Positions 18,406 through 28,083 of a stretch of 37,943 bases of DNA are shown here, piece by piece. The notes below the pieces were generated by a model that saw only the letters and a program-made list of their open reading frames with translations, made no database searches and was not told the DNA's origin. The DNA is from Sediminibacterium ginsengisoli (lineage in GTDB: Bacteria; Bacteroidota; Bacteroidia; Chitinophagales; Chitinophagaceae), in assembly GCA_945860335.1 (NCBI GenBank), contig CAMAQW010000002.1, positions 1 through 37,943 on the forward strand. The letters are read 5' to 3'. Positions within the stretch are counted from its first letter, which is position 1, and the number at the start of each line of letters is the position of its first letter. Position numbers and translations under genes: made by a program.

Positions 18406-20205
18406 ATGAAAAAAAATATATTACTTATTATTGTATCCGCTATTTTCTTTTCTACTGCTTGTACAAAAAATCTTTTAGACACTCAAATACAGCAAAACTT
18501 TAGCGAGGATTTATTTTTGAATTCTGGACCTACAAATCTCAAAGCATTTGGTATGGGTGTTTATGACTATCTGCCACAGTTGAATAGATTTGGAGGCAAT
18601 GCCATATTGGCTGCAGGTTCTGACGAAGCTGATTATGCTCGATTTAATAATATTCAAAGGTTTAATGCTGGCGCTTGGGATCCATTTACAAACCCTGATG
18701 ATGTTTGGGCTAATTATTATCGTGGTATAAGACATGCAAATTTGTTTTTAGAAAAAACAAATGATTTTAGGAAACTAATTGTTGTTGATACTATCAATAA
18801 TAGAGCAAATTATATTTTAGATGTTGATGATTTTATTAAACTAAGAGCAGAGGTAAGATTTTTGCGTGCCTATTATTATATGGAGTTAATAAAACGTTAT
18901 GGTGGTGTTCCGATAGTTAAAAAAGTGCTTAGTCAAAATGAGGCATTTGGCGTAACTAGATCTACTTTTCAACAATGCGTTGACTATATTGTTGAACAAT
19001 GTGATTCTTCTTACGCAGATTTAACCAATCATTATATCAATTATGGCATACCCTCCGGACAAAGTATTGGAAGAGGTGATGCTGGCACTGATAATAATCG
19101 ATTAGGTAGAGTAGAAAAGCCTGCAGCAGTTGCGCTAAAATTGCGTGCATTGCTATTTGCAGCTAGCCCACTTAATAATCCTACAGGAAATGCATCACTT
19201 TGGCAAAAAGCTGCTGAAGCAGCCCAACAGCTATTTACAGATCCAAATTGTGCACATGTCAATTTTTTAAATTCATCCTATAAGGATTTATTTATGTCTC
19301 AAAATACCACCAATAATTTAACTCCACGTAAGGGAGCCAATTCTGGTATTATTTTATCTAGGCCATTTCAATTGAACTCTAACACTTTTGAAAGAGCAAA
19401 TTACCCGGTTGGGATGGTGAATGGAGGTGAAGGTGCGACCTGTCCATCACAAAACCTTGTTGATGCATTTGAGATGCGTACAACTGGTTTACCCATTTCT
19501 GATGTTGGTTCTGGATATGATTCAAATAATCCATATGCAAACAGAGATCAGCGTCTAGGTTGGATTGTTGTTTTAAATGGATCCTCAATGGGTTTGAACA
19601 ATAATAATACTGCTAGAATAGTTGAATCGTATACTGGCGGATCAGATGCAATAGGGTCTAAGGAAGGAGCTACTACAACAGGTTACTATTTAAGAAAATT
19701 TTGCGTTGAAAATTATAATCTTTCTTTAGCTGGTACAAGAGCAAAATCTTGGGTATTGATGCGATTTGCTGAAGTTCTGCTAAATTATGCTGAAGCTGCC
19801 AATGAGTCTTTTGGTCCTGATGCAAAGCCTGTATTAGGTGGAGCTGCAGCTGCTAGGTCTGCTAGAGAGGCTATTAATTTAGTTAGAGTTAGAGCTGGAC
19901 AGCCTGCTATCAATGCTGGAATAACTCAGGCCCAGTTAAGGGAAAGGATTCGCAATGAAAGAAGGGTGGAACTTGCCTTTGAGGAACATCGATTTTTTGA
20001 TGTTCGTAGATGGAAAATTGCAGAACAAACTGAAAATATTTCACTTGCTGGAATGCGGGTAAATGCTACAGGCCCTACTACATTTTCTTATCAAAGGTTT
20101 ACAGTTGAGCCTAGGGTATTTAGTTCTAAAATGTACTTATATCCAATTCCATTTTCTGAAATTGCAAAAAGTAACGGTTTGATTACACAAAATCCTGGGT
20201 GGTAA
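18406..20205 (+). CDS. Second SusD/RagB outer-membrane lipoprotein
   Basis: This 599-residue protein has a lipoprotein signal (lipobox STAC, then TKNLLDTQ), the SusD core (LRAEVRFLRAYYYMELIKRYGGVPIV), the late RFAEVLLNYAEAANES, RRVELAFEEHRFFDVRRWK and the C-terminal QNPGW. It partners the short SusC encoded just upstream. It differs clearly from the first SusD, so the two pairs probably handle different oligosaccharides or sizes released from one glycan. The gene ends 10 bp before the first lyase gene. Confidence 0.93.
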   Translation: MKKNILLIIVSAIFFSTACTKNLLDTQIQQNFSEDLFLNSGPTNLKAFGMGVYDYLPQLNRFGGNAILAAGSDEADYARFNNIQRFNAGAWDPFTNPDDVWANYYRGIRHANLFLEKTNDFRKLIVVDTINNRANYILDVDDFIKLRAEVRFLRAYYYMELIKRYGGVPIVKKVLSQNEAFGVTRSTFQQCVDYIVEQCDSSYADLTNHYINYGIPSGQSIGRGDAGTDNNRLGRVEKPAAVALKLRALLFAASPLNNPTGNASLWQKAAEAAQQLFTDPNCAHVNFLNSSYKDLFMSQNTTNNLTPRKGANSGIILSRPFQLNSNTFERANYPVGMVNGGEGATCPSQNLVDAFEMRTTGLPISDVGSGYDSNNPYANRDQRLGWIVVLNGSSMGLNNNNTARIVESYTGGSDAIGSKEGATTTGYYLRKFCVENYNLSLAGTRAKSWVLMRFAEVLLNYAEAANESFGPDAKPVLGGAAAARSAREAINLVRVRAGQPAINAGITQAQLRERIRNERRVELAFEEHRFFDVRRWKIAEQTENISLAGMRVNATGPTTFSYQRFTVEPRVFSSKMYLYPIPFSEIAKSNGLITQNPGW

Positions 20206-20215
20206 AAATTACAGC

Positions 20216-22324
20216 ATGAGATATGTTTTATGGAGTTTAATATTAATTATTATTAGTATAAGTTCATGTAAAAAAAAGGAAATAACACCAACTCCTCCAG
20301 TGGTAACAAATCCAATTACGCCTCCTACAACAGTTGGTGGTATTTTTAGTTCAACTGCTAAAATTCCTGTTAGCCCTAGTACTATCAGTGATTGTTTTAC
20401 TGGGATGAAAATGAAAGATATTCACCCTAGGCTACTATTTTCGTCATCTGAAATTGAACAAATTAAAATTTTGATTCAGTCGGACGCCTTTGCAAAAGCC
20501 ACTTATGATAATATCATTTCTCGAGCAAATAGTTTATTGACTTCACCAATATTAGGTTATGGATTAGATGGTGCAGGCTTAAGAATTACTAATATTCATA
20601 CATTTTCTAACAATCAGCTTCCATATTTAGTTTTAGCTTATCAGTTCACAAAAGATAGTCGTTATGCTGCTAGGTGCTGGCAGCAATTAGATGCAATGTG
20701 TTCTTGGCCTGATTGGGGTGCAAATAGACATTTTTTGGATGCTGGTATTGCAAGCAAAGGGGCAGGTATGGCCTTAGATGGCTTATTTGATTATTTAACC
20801 TCAGCTCAAAGACTAAGATTATACACAGCCATTAAAAATTTTGTTTTACAGCCCGGTAAAACTCAAATAGAAACAAATACAGGTGTTTGGAAATGGTATT
20901 TGTCTAACGATAATTGGAATGGCATTTGTCACGGAGGAATGATTATGGGTGCTCTTGCTGGATATGAATATGATTCAACTTTCAACGCTAATGTAATTGC
21001 TCAATGTGCCAATGGAATCAATAAATATATGCAATCACTTGAACCGGATGGGGCAAGTGAAGAGGGAATGTCATATTGGAGTTATGGTTTAATGAATACC
21101 TTTTTGGCTTTTGAGAGTTTAAAAAGATGTTTAAGTACAACTTATGGTTTAGCAGAAAATCCAGGATTTATTAAAACAGGTTGGTTTCCTTATTATATGT
21201 CTGGCCCTGTAGGGACAGCTTCCATTGGAGACGATTATTTATATGTAGGAAAATCCAATAAATTTTTATCATACTTCTGGTTTTCAAAATATTTTAAAAA
21301 TTCTGGGTTAGCAAAATCTCATTTTGATGCTTGCATGTCAGTGAATGCATTAGATGCTGAAAAAATGAATGGATGGACGGATTTGCTTTTTTATGATAAA
21401 TCACTTGTTTCACAGGGCAGTTCATCTAGTTTGCCCTTATCGGGCTACTTAAAAGGAATTGATTACATGTATCTGTTAGAAAATACTAGTAGTGACAATT
21501 CTTTATATGTAGGAATGCATGGCGGTGATAATAGCGCTAGCCATGGTCATTTGGATGCAGGAAGTTTTTATGTGCAAGCGCTTGGGGAAACATGGGCGCA
21601 GGGAAATCTTGGGCTAGAATCGCCATATCCACAAGACTATTTTAATATCACTTCTCCTTTGTATACAGCTGCACCAACAAACTTAGCAGTTAGTAGTGGC
21701 AGGTTTTACTATTATCGAGTTAGGTCAGAAGGAAAAAATTGTCTTGTTTTTAATCCTGATGCTAGACCAGATCAAAATCCTTCTGGTGCAGTTAATGTTA
21801 TAGGAAGTGCTAACGATAATGTAGGTGGTTTTTACATAGCAGATTTACAAAAATGCTATAGTAAGGATGTTTCATTATATCGACGTGGGATTAAATTAAA
21901 TAGGAATAGCGGTATAGTAAGTGTTCAAGATGAATTTATTCCGTCAATTGATAATTCAACTGTGTATTGGATTATGCATAGTCCGGCAACAGATGGGCTA
22001 GTGATAAGTAATGATGGCAAAATTGCCACCATGATTAAAAATGGTAAAACTTATTATGCTGTAATTAAATCTCCTTCAAATGCTGTATTTGAAAAAGTAG
22101 ATAGATCTACCAGTCAGGTTAATTATTTATCAGAAACAGCTTCGATTTTTTCCAACATGATGTCGGGGAAAAATTCTATCAATCAATGGTATGGTAAACT
22201 TCAAATAAAATTAACTGGTTTAGTCAAAGCCGCTCCTGTAACTATAAGAGTTGATTTTGTTAAAAATAATTTAGCAGTAACGCCACCCTTAGTTAACTTA
22301 ACATCTTGGTCAACCATTAACTAA
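20216..22324 (+). CDS. Heparinase II/III-like polysaccharide lyase lipoprotein (lyase 1)
   Basis: This 702-residue protein has a lipoprotein signal with Cys near 18 (SISSC), then a Pro/Thr-rich linker. The alpha-toroid domain runs from about 65 to 375 (IHPRLLFSSSEIEQI, WPDWGANRHFLDAGI) and a heparinase II/III-type beta-sandwich follows (SHGHLDAGSFYVQALGE onward). The toroid-sandwich layout matches the PL12/PL15/PL17/PL21 group of uronate lyases. Expected catalytic positions are Tyr near 287 (EEGMSYWSYG) and His near 443 (SHGHLD). At the usual Asn-His site the sequence is SNDNWNGIC, so aspartate replaces histidine. It is probably anchored to the outer membrane and acts early on polymer. The PL family number cannot be assigned by eye. 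Confidence 0.82.
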   Translation: MRYVLWSLILIIISISSCKKKEITPTPPVVTNPITPPTTVGGIFSSTAKIPVSPSTISDCFTGMKMKDIHPRLLFSSSEIEQIKILIQSDAFAKATYDNIISRANSLLTSPILGYGLDGAGLRITNIHTFSNNQLPYLVLAYQFTKDSRYAARCWQQLDAMCSWPDWGANRHFLDAGIASKGAGMALDGLFDYLTSAQRLRLYTAIKNFVLQPGKTQIETNTGVWKWYLSNDNWNGICHGGMIMGALAGYEYDSTFNANVIAQCANGINKYMQSLEPDGASEEGMSYWSYGLMNTFLAFESLKRCLSTTYGLAENPGFIKTGWFPYYMSGPVGTASIGDDYLYVGKSNKFLSYFWFSKYFKNSGLAKSHFDACMSVNALDAEKMNGWTDLLFYDKSLVSQGSSSSLPLSGYLKGIDYMYLLENTSSDNSLYVGMHGGDNSASHGHLDAGSFYVQALGETWAQGNLGLESPYPQDYFNITSPLYTAAPTNLAVSSGRFYYYRVRSEGKNCLVFNPDARPDQNPSGAVNVIGSANDNVGGFYIADLQKCYSKDVSLYRRGIKLNRNSGIVSVQDEFIPSIDNSTVYWIMHSPATDGLVISNDGKIATMIKNGKTYYAVIKSPSNAVFEKVDRSTSQVNYLSETASIFSNMMSGKNSINQWYGKLQIKLTGLVKAAPVTIRVDFVKNNLAVTPPLVNLTSWSTIN

Positions 22325-22345
22325 TTGTAATAATTTATTTAATAA

Positions 22346-24145
22346 ATGATCATGCAAAAGATTGGTACTTTATTTGTTACACTCTTTTTTATATTAAGTG
22401 CTTATTCGCAACAAAGTGAGCTTCCTTATTGGAATCGAAATACACAATTGATTCCATGGCGTCTAGTGCCCAGTATTTCAAATTGTATCCATATTGATTT
22501 AGATAAAGACGGCAATCCGGATATCTTAAAGGCATTTTTAAATGATTCCATTCCAATTTTATGGATTGATGATGATGATGACATGAAATGGGAAGATAAG
22601 GAAGGCGATACTGACAATGATTGCTTGCTTATTGATAAAAATAAGGACGGTGTTTTTGCTGGCCCCTTTGACTTTAGTATCGATTGGATTGATGAAGATC
22701 ATGATGGTAAAGCAGATATTCAATTAATTGTAAATAATGCAGGAACAAAAGTTAGAAATTATTTTGATTGGGGTGCTGATTTTATGTATGTGTTGGATGT
22801 AGACAAAGACCAGATAATGCATTATGTAGATTGGAATAAAATCATGATGCGGGCATGGGAGCATTACGGCCACGCTAACTTTTACAAAGATTATAGTGGC
22901 AATTCTACCTTTCTAAAAATGCATGCTTCTAGTTTTCGTATTAGTGATCTTAGATTTAATTGGGAGAATCCATTTATTTTTTATGATACAGACAAGGATG
23001 GGTTAACAGAATGGGCCATACGTTTAGTTGATACTCCTGTTTTTAGAGATAGTGCCAATAATAAAAAAAATGGTTTCAATTTAATTGATTCTAGTTTGGA
23101 TGTTCAGTTCACAAAAAAAATAGATTATGCTGCAGTTACTTGGGACTTGGATAATGATAATAGTGCAGGTAATGAATTTGATTTTGATATGAGTTTGCTG
23201 TTTAAAGGAAAAGGATTTTCTTATGAAGACCAGGGCCATCAATTCAAAGGATTGAGAGGTCTTGCAGCTGCAAATAGTTTTATGTACGATAGCCGTTGGC
23301 GCAATATTGATACACTTTTTTATCCGGATAGAGACACTGCGTATCAAATGATCTTTAAAAAAGGCGATTGGCAGCAATGCCGCTTGGTATTTGATGAAGA
23401 TGATGATTGCAACAGATGGGAAAGGGTTGAATTTTATGATCCACTCGATTTTTGGAAAACAGGGATAGAAGGTGGAGGCCTTGATAATAATGGACAGTCA
23501 GACGCAGTAGGGGACAGGGGTGAGTTTGATATGGATAATTCGGGGAAAGGAAAATTGTATATAGGTGCTTTTGACGGACGTATTCATTTATATGGAGCGG
23601 AATGGGGCGGATGGCGAATTGATCAAACCGCATTTTCCTACCAGGGTTTTGGAGGCTTTTATGAAAAATGGAATCGTAAAAGATTGCAATTAATGCCAGA
23701 AAAATTTGCGAGTGTAAAATATGAAGACAGTGATGGAAATGGGTTTATAGATCAAATACTCTATGACCTAGATGGTGATCATTTATTTGAAGATTCAGTA
23801 TCACTTATAAAATTAAAAATACCTGATCAAAGTAAAATTATAGAAAGCTCAAATATGAATTATGGAAGTTTTTCTTCTCTTTTTAGAGATATAACTGAGA
23901 AAAACTGGAGTAGGGCATTGTTGGCGATTGAGGTAGCGGAAAAGTATAAAATAAACACTACATGGTATTCATTTTATAAACAACCTCATTCATTGCATGA
24001 AAAATACGATTATTCATTTTGGTTAAACTATTACATTTATCAAGATATTAGATACCAAGCTAGAATTAGCAATGATTTTAAATTATTAGAAATAGTTGAT
24101 AAAGCTTATTACTCGGGTGATTGGGGTAGGTTAATCGATTATTAA
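22346..24145 (+). CDS. Secreted Asp-rich protein of unknown function with Ca-loop-like repeats
   Basis: I do not recognise this 599-residue family. A signal peptide (ending SAYSQ) is followed by many acidic loops of the DxDxDG type: DLDKDGNPD (about 51-59), DDDDDMKWED, DKNKDG, DEDHDGKAD (116-124), DVDKDQ, DTDKDGLTE (about 214-222) and later DSDGNGFID and DLDGDHLFED. Such loops usually bind calcium, as in FG-GAP/VCBS, dockerin-like or thrombospondin-3 repeats. Between them are aromatic-rich segments (WEHYGHANFYKDYSG, RFNWENPFIFYD, GAEWGGWRIDQ) that could form a binding or active surface. The gene sits tightly between the two lyase genes, 21 bp after one and 11 bp before the other, so it very likely acts on the same glycan as a binding protein, a lyase/hydrolase of a new family, or a lyase partner. 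The ATG two codons later is an equally good start. Confidence 0.6.
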   Translation: MIMQKIGTLFVTLFFILSAYSQQSELPYWNRNTQLIPWRLVPSISNCIHIDLDKDGNPDILKAFLNDSIPILWIDDDDDMKWEDKEGDTDNDCLLIDKNKDGVFAGPFDFSIDWIDEDHDGKADIQLIVNNAGTKVRNYFDWGADFMYVLDVDKDQIMHYVDWNKIMMRAWEHYGHANFYKDYSGNSTFLKMHASSFRISDLRFNWENPFIFYDTDKDGLTEWAIRLVDTPVFRDSANNKKNGFNLIDSSLDVQFTKKIDYAAVTWDLDNDNSAGNEFDFDMSLLFKGKGFSYEDQGHQFKGLRGLAAANSFMYDSRWRNIDTLFYPDRDTAYQMIFKKGDWQQCRLVFDEDDDCNRWERVEFYDPLDFWKTGIEGGGLDNNGQSDAVGDRGEFDMDNSGKGKLYIGAFDGRIHLYGAEWGGWRIDQTAFSYQGFGGFYEKWNRKRLQLMPEKFASVKYEDSDGNGFIDQILYDLDGDHLFEDSVSLIKLKIPDQSKIIESSNMNYGSFSSLFRDITEKNWSRALLAIEVAEKYKINTTWYSFYKQPHSLHEKYDYSFWLNYYIYQDIRYQARISNDFKLLEIVDKAYYSGDWGRLIDY

Positions 24146-24156
24146 ATCAATTTTTT

Positions 24157-26061
24157 ATGATAAATACACTATTTAAGTATATTTTAAATATTGGTTTTCT
24201 TTTTTTTGCGAATGATAGTTTAGCCCAAAATTCCAATTTCACTCCAGTAACTGCTAAAATGATCCAGGAGCGTTTGAGTGTTTCTGAAGTAGTGAATATT
24301 CATCCTCGTTTATTTTTTTCACAAGATGATATTCATAGAATAAGAAAATTAAACGAACAAGGCGATACACTTATTCATATTGGATATTTACAAAATCAAA
24401 TTGAAGCAAGTAAAATATTAAAAGAACCATTACTTAGTTATTATTTAGATGAAGCAAAATTAAGAGTACCCTCTATACATAAATTTGCTGTCCAGTTGCC
24501 TCATTTGGTTATGATGTACCAATTAACTGGTGATACATCATTTGCCCGTCGAATCGTCAACCAATTCAAAAAATTAAATGATTTTCCTGATTGGGGTGCA
24601 AATAGACATTTTTTAGATGCAGGAATTGGGGGATTTGATTTTGCTCTAGCATATGATGCATTATATGCGTTTCTAACTGCCGAAGAAAAAAAAATGATGA
24701 GAAGTGCCGTTTTAAAGAACGTGCTAATTCCAGGAAAAGAACAACTGCAAAAGAAAATCTGGTGGTCTACTGCGAATCATAATTGGAATGGGATATGTAA
24801 TGGGGGAATTATCATGGCTGCTTTATCTATGTATGAAGAAGATCCAAAGGAAATGAGTGAAATTATTGCTTTAGCAATTAATGCGCTGCCGAAATATATT
24901 CAATCATTTGATCCTGATGGCCAGAGTGATGAAGGTTTAATGTATTGGGGGTATGGGTTAATGTACACAACAATTGCAATGGAAAGTATGCAGAGGGTTT
25001 TAGGTACTTCATTTGGGTTAGATCAGTTTACAGGATTTAAGAAAACAGGCTGGTTTCCTGCATTTGTATCAGGACCGGTTAGTAGTTTAAATATTGGCGA
25101 TGATCCAATAAAAAATGGGAAAAGTCGCACTTTTTTCTGGTTTGCTAAAAACAATAATGATACTGCTTTAGCAAAAATGCAATATGATTTATGTAAAGAA
25201 ACAAATGAAATGAATTGGATGGACATGTTATATTATAATCCTAAAATGGTTACATCTAATTTAAAGAATAATATTCCATTAGAGAATCACATACATGGTA
25301 TAGAACTTATGTCTTTGAGAAGTGGTTGGGACAATAATGCTTCATTTATTTCATTGCATGGTGGATATAATAATGCCAATCATGGGCATTTAGATGCAGG
25401 AAGCTTTGATTTGCAAGCTAACGGTGAAATTTGGGCTTATGGCAATCTTGGCCGAGACGAATATACATATCCAGGGTATTTTTCTAAAACAACATTGCCA
25501 TCTTATGTAGATACAAATTTGACTCAATCTGATGCAGGTAGGTGGCATTTTTATCGTTTAAGGGCGGAAGGGAAAAATTGTTTAGTTTTCAATCCAACTG
25601 TAAGGCCGGATCAGAACGAGATGGGTATTGCTACTTTGTTAAATAAGAATATTGGAATTAACGAAAGTTCTTTTACAATTGATTTAACTAATTGTTATAC
25701 TCGAGATGTTTCTTCTTATACCAGGAAAATTCTTTTAAATAAATCTACAACTGCTATGACTGTTAAAGATGAGTTTGTTTCTAAAGATACTTCTATAGTT
25801 TGGTGGGGTATGCATACCAAGGCAGATATTACTATTCGGCCTGAATCAAATTCTGCTTTGCTGCAGCAGAATGGAAAAAAAATGCTTGTTACCATTAAAA
25901 GTCCATCTAATGCGGTGTTTCAAGTTTTAGATGCATCCTATTTGCCAGATGAGTTATTCCCTTTTACTAGAAATTCACTAAACGTAGGGTTTAAAAAATT
26001 AGCTATTCATTTGCCAAAAGTATTATTTGAAAAAATTGAAGTTATTTTCCAACCTCAATAA
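24157..26061 (+). CDS. Heparinase II/III-like polysaccharide lyase (lyase 2)
   Basis: This 634-residue protein has an ordinary signal peptide (ending SLAQ) and no lipobox, so it is periplasmic or secreted. It is a clear paralogue of lyase 1: IHPRLFFS, FPDWGANRHFLDAGIG, DEGLMYWGYG and NHGHLDAGSFDLQA align directly. Here the catalytic set looks complete: N207-H208 (ANHNWNGICNGG), Y263 and H409. The spacings (H to Y 55, Y to H 146) are close to those of heparinase II and PL17 alginate lyase as I recall them. It probably degrades oligosaccharides imported after cleavage by lyase 1. The substrate is a uronic-acid-containing glycan; more cannot be said. Confidence 0.83.
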   Translation: MINTLFKYILNIGFLFFANDSLAQNSNFTPVTAKMIQERLSVSEVVNIHPRLFFSQDDIHRIRKLNEQGDTLIHIGYLQNQIEASKILKEPLLSYYLDEAKLRVPSIHKFAVQLPHLVMMYQLTGDTSFARRIVNQFKKLNDFPDWGANRHFLDAGIGGFDFALAYDALYAFLTAEEKKMMRSAVLKNVLIPGKEQLQKKIWWSTANHNWNGICNGGIIMAALSMYEEDPKEMSEIIALAINALPKYIQSFDPDGQSDEGLMYWGYGLMYTTIAMESMQRVLGTSFGLDQFTGFKKTGWFPAFVSGPVSSLNIGDDPIKNGKSRTFFWFAKNNNDTALAKMQYDLCKETNEMNWMDMLYYNPKMVTSNLKNNIPLENHIHGIELMSLRSGWDNNASFISLHGGYNNANHGHLDAGSFDLQANGEIWAYGNLGRDEYTYPGYFSKTTLPSYVDTNLTQSDAGRWHFYRLRAEGKNCLVFNPTVRPDQNEMGIATLLNKNIGINESSFTIDLTNCYTRDVSSYTRKILLNKSTTAMTVKDEFVSKDTSIVWWGMHTKADITIRPESNSALLQQNGKKMLVTIKSPSNAVFQVLDASYLPDELFPFTRNSLNVGFKKLAIHLPKVLFEKIEVIFQPQ

Positions 26062-26080
26062 TCATAATTTATTTATTAAA

Positions 26081-28057
26081 ATGTGTAAAATCAAAACAGT
26101 AAATAATTATTTCAAAAAGTTATTTTTAAGTACATATTTTTTCATTTGCTTTTCAGGTATTTCTCTAAATGCCCAACTTAAAGTAGCGGGTATTTTTGGT
26201 GATAATGCTATTTTGCAGAGAAATATTGCTATTCCGGTTTGGGGAAGTGCAACCCCTAATTCTAAAATAGCTATTTATATTGGTGTAAATCGGGTACAAG
26301 TAATATCTGATAGTGTAGGCAAATGGAAGGCCTATTTACCATCAATGTATGCTGATGGCAAATCTTATGAATTAAAGATTATTTCAGAAAATGATACCAT
26401 TAACTATAAAAATATAATGATAGGAGATGTTTGGTTGGCTTCAGGTCAATCTAATATGGAATATCGGATGGGGTCTGATTTGTTGAATAAAGATGTTGAA
26501 ATCAATAATGCAAATTATCCGTCCATAAGATTTCGTATAGTTGATAATGTTACATCTATTGTACCAATTAGTGATATTGTTCAAAAGGAATGGAAGATCT
26601 GTAACTCAAATAACATTTCCTCATTTTCAGCAGTATCTTATTTTTTTGCACGGGCTCTTTATCTTGATCAAAATATACCTGTAGGAATTATAGTAGCTTC
26701 AAGAGGTGCTACAGGAATTGAAACTTGGATGAGTAAAGAATCGCTAGCAGCGAACCCAGATTTTACGGCCTTATTAAACAGCCGAAATGAAGACTCAGTA
26801 AATTGGAGTCAGTATGTAAAAAAATCGCTACAATTAGAATTAGATAGATCTGTTATTGCTAAAACGTCCTTTCAAGGCGTTAAAATAGGTGCCACTCAGG
26901 TTGGTTATAATGATTCTGCATGGTCGAAAACGAACTTTCCATTAAGCTCAATAAAAATGGGTTATGGCAGTTATTGGGGTCTAATTTGGTTTCGGAAGTC
27001 TTTTACAATAAACGACACAGCCTCCATAAATATGGATAGTCTATTTCTTCCATTAAATGATCAAAACGATCACGTGTATATTAATGGTGTTGAAGTAGCA
27101 ACGAATGTTTCTAAGTTGAAAAATAAAACTATAAAAATTCCGTCAGGGCTGATAAAACTTGGTATGAATGTATTATCAATACGTATGTATGTTAATTGGG
27201 GTACTGCTGATATTGGTGACCGATATACAAATAGTTATTTTAAAAATACCTCAGGCGAAAAAATCATATTGGATAAAGAATGGTTACATAATAATGCAAT
27301 TGAACCAGCTGTTGCTGGTTGGCAAGATTATTATAATAAAGCTACAGTTAATTATAACGGAATGATAAACCCTATAATTCCATTCGGAATTAAAGGGTTT
27401 ATATGGTACCAAGGTGAGAATAATGCTTCTAAATGGAGACAATATACTGCTTTACAAAATAGGTTAATTAAGGATTGGCGGAAGTATTGGAATCTTGGAG
27501 ATATTCCGTTTTTATTTGTTCAATTAGCAAGTTTTAAATCCAGATCTGAGGTTCCGCTTAATGATGATGATTGGGCGCAGTTTCGTGACGCACAAAAAGG
27601 TACTTTGTTGACTTCAACAAATACAGCCATGGCTACTACTATCGATATTGGTGATGAATTTAACATTCACCCTGCCAATAAACAAGATGTTGGCTATAGG
27701 CTTTACCAGGCTGCAAGGCAGCATGTATATCATCTAAATGTTATTGGTACGGGTCCAACTTTTAAATCTGCTTTTACAGAAGAGAGTCATGTAAGGATTT
27801 CTTTTGACAATATTGATGGTGGATTACTAAATAAAGGCAACAGCCTTGTACAAAATTTTGCACTTGCTGATTCAACTGGCAAGTGGTTTTGGGCCGATGC
27901 TTTTATTGATGGACAAACTATTTATGTACACTCTAAATATGTTCTACATCCCGTTCGAGTTCAATATGCTTGGCAATCTAATCCTATAGCAACTCTTTAT
28001 AATAAGGAAGGACTTCCAATGATTCCTTTCAATGAAAAAGTTGTTCAATTAAAATAA
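26081..28057 (+). CDS. Sialate O-acetylesterase-like SGNH esterase
   Basis: I prefer ATG 26081 (MCKIKTVNNYFKK) to the track start at 26027, because it gives a normal signal peptide (ending GISLNAQ) and avoids overlap with lyase 2. The 658-residue protein has the family's early IFGDNAILQR and VWGSA, the nucleophile block GDVWLASGQSNMEYRM (Ser near 124), WYQGENNAS and the late catalytic DEFNIHPANKQDVG. A beta-sandwich, galactose-binding-like segment (YNDSAWSKTNFP ... WGLIWFRKSF) is inserted in the middle, which is normal for this family. The enzymes remove acetyl esters from sugars; in PULs lacking sialidases they act on plant or microbial glycans. There is no sialidase here, so sialic acid is not the likely target. 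Confidence 0.88.
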   Translation: MCKIKTVNNYFKKLFLSTYFFICFSGISLNAQLKVAGIFGDNAILQRNIAIPVWGSATPNSKIAIYIGVNRVQVISDSVGKWKAYLPSMYADGKSYELKIISENDTINYKNIMIGDVWLASGQSNMEYRMGSDLLNKDVEINNANYPSIRFRIVDNVTSIVPISDIVQKEWKICNSNNISSFSAVSYFFARALYLDQNIPVGIIVASRGATGIETWMSKESLAANPDFTALLNSRNEDSVNWSQYVKKSLQLELDRSVIAKTSFQGVKIGATQVGYNDSAWSKTNFPLSSIKMGYGSYWGLIWFRKSFTINDTASINMDSLFLPLNDQNDHVYINGVEVATNVSKLKNKTIKIPSGLIKLGMNVLSIRMYVNWGTADIGDRYTNSYFKNTSGEKIILDKEWLHNNAIEPAVAGWQDYYNKATVNYNGMINPIIPFGIKGFIWYQGENNASKWRQYTALQNRLIKDWRKYWNLGDIPFLFVQLASFKSRSEVPLNDDDWAQFRDAQKGTLLTSTNTAMATTIDIGDEFNIHPANKQDVGYRLYQAARQHVYHLNVIGTGPTFKSAFTEESHVRISFDNIDGGLLNKGNSLVQNFALADSTGKWFWADAFIDGQTIYVHSKYVLHPVRVQYAWQSNPIATLYNKEGLPMIPFNEKVVQLK

Positions 28058-28083
28058 ACCTTTTAATACTTTAAACCTGAACT

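Noticed and set aside
20216-26061. Specific assignment as heparin lyase or alginate lyase
   Set aside because: The fold group is clear, but the subfamily and substrate cannot be read by eye, and the PUL lacks sulfatases and the usual partner enzymes.
26081-28057. Sialic acid catabolism
   Set aside because: The esterase family name suggests it, but there is no sialidase, lyase or kinase for sialic acid nearby, and this family often acts on other acetylated glycans.
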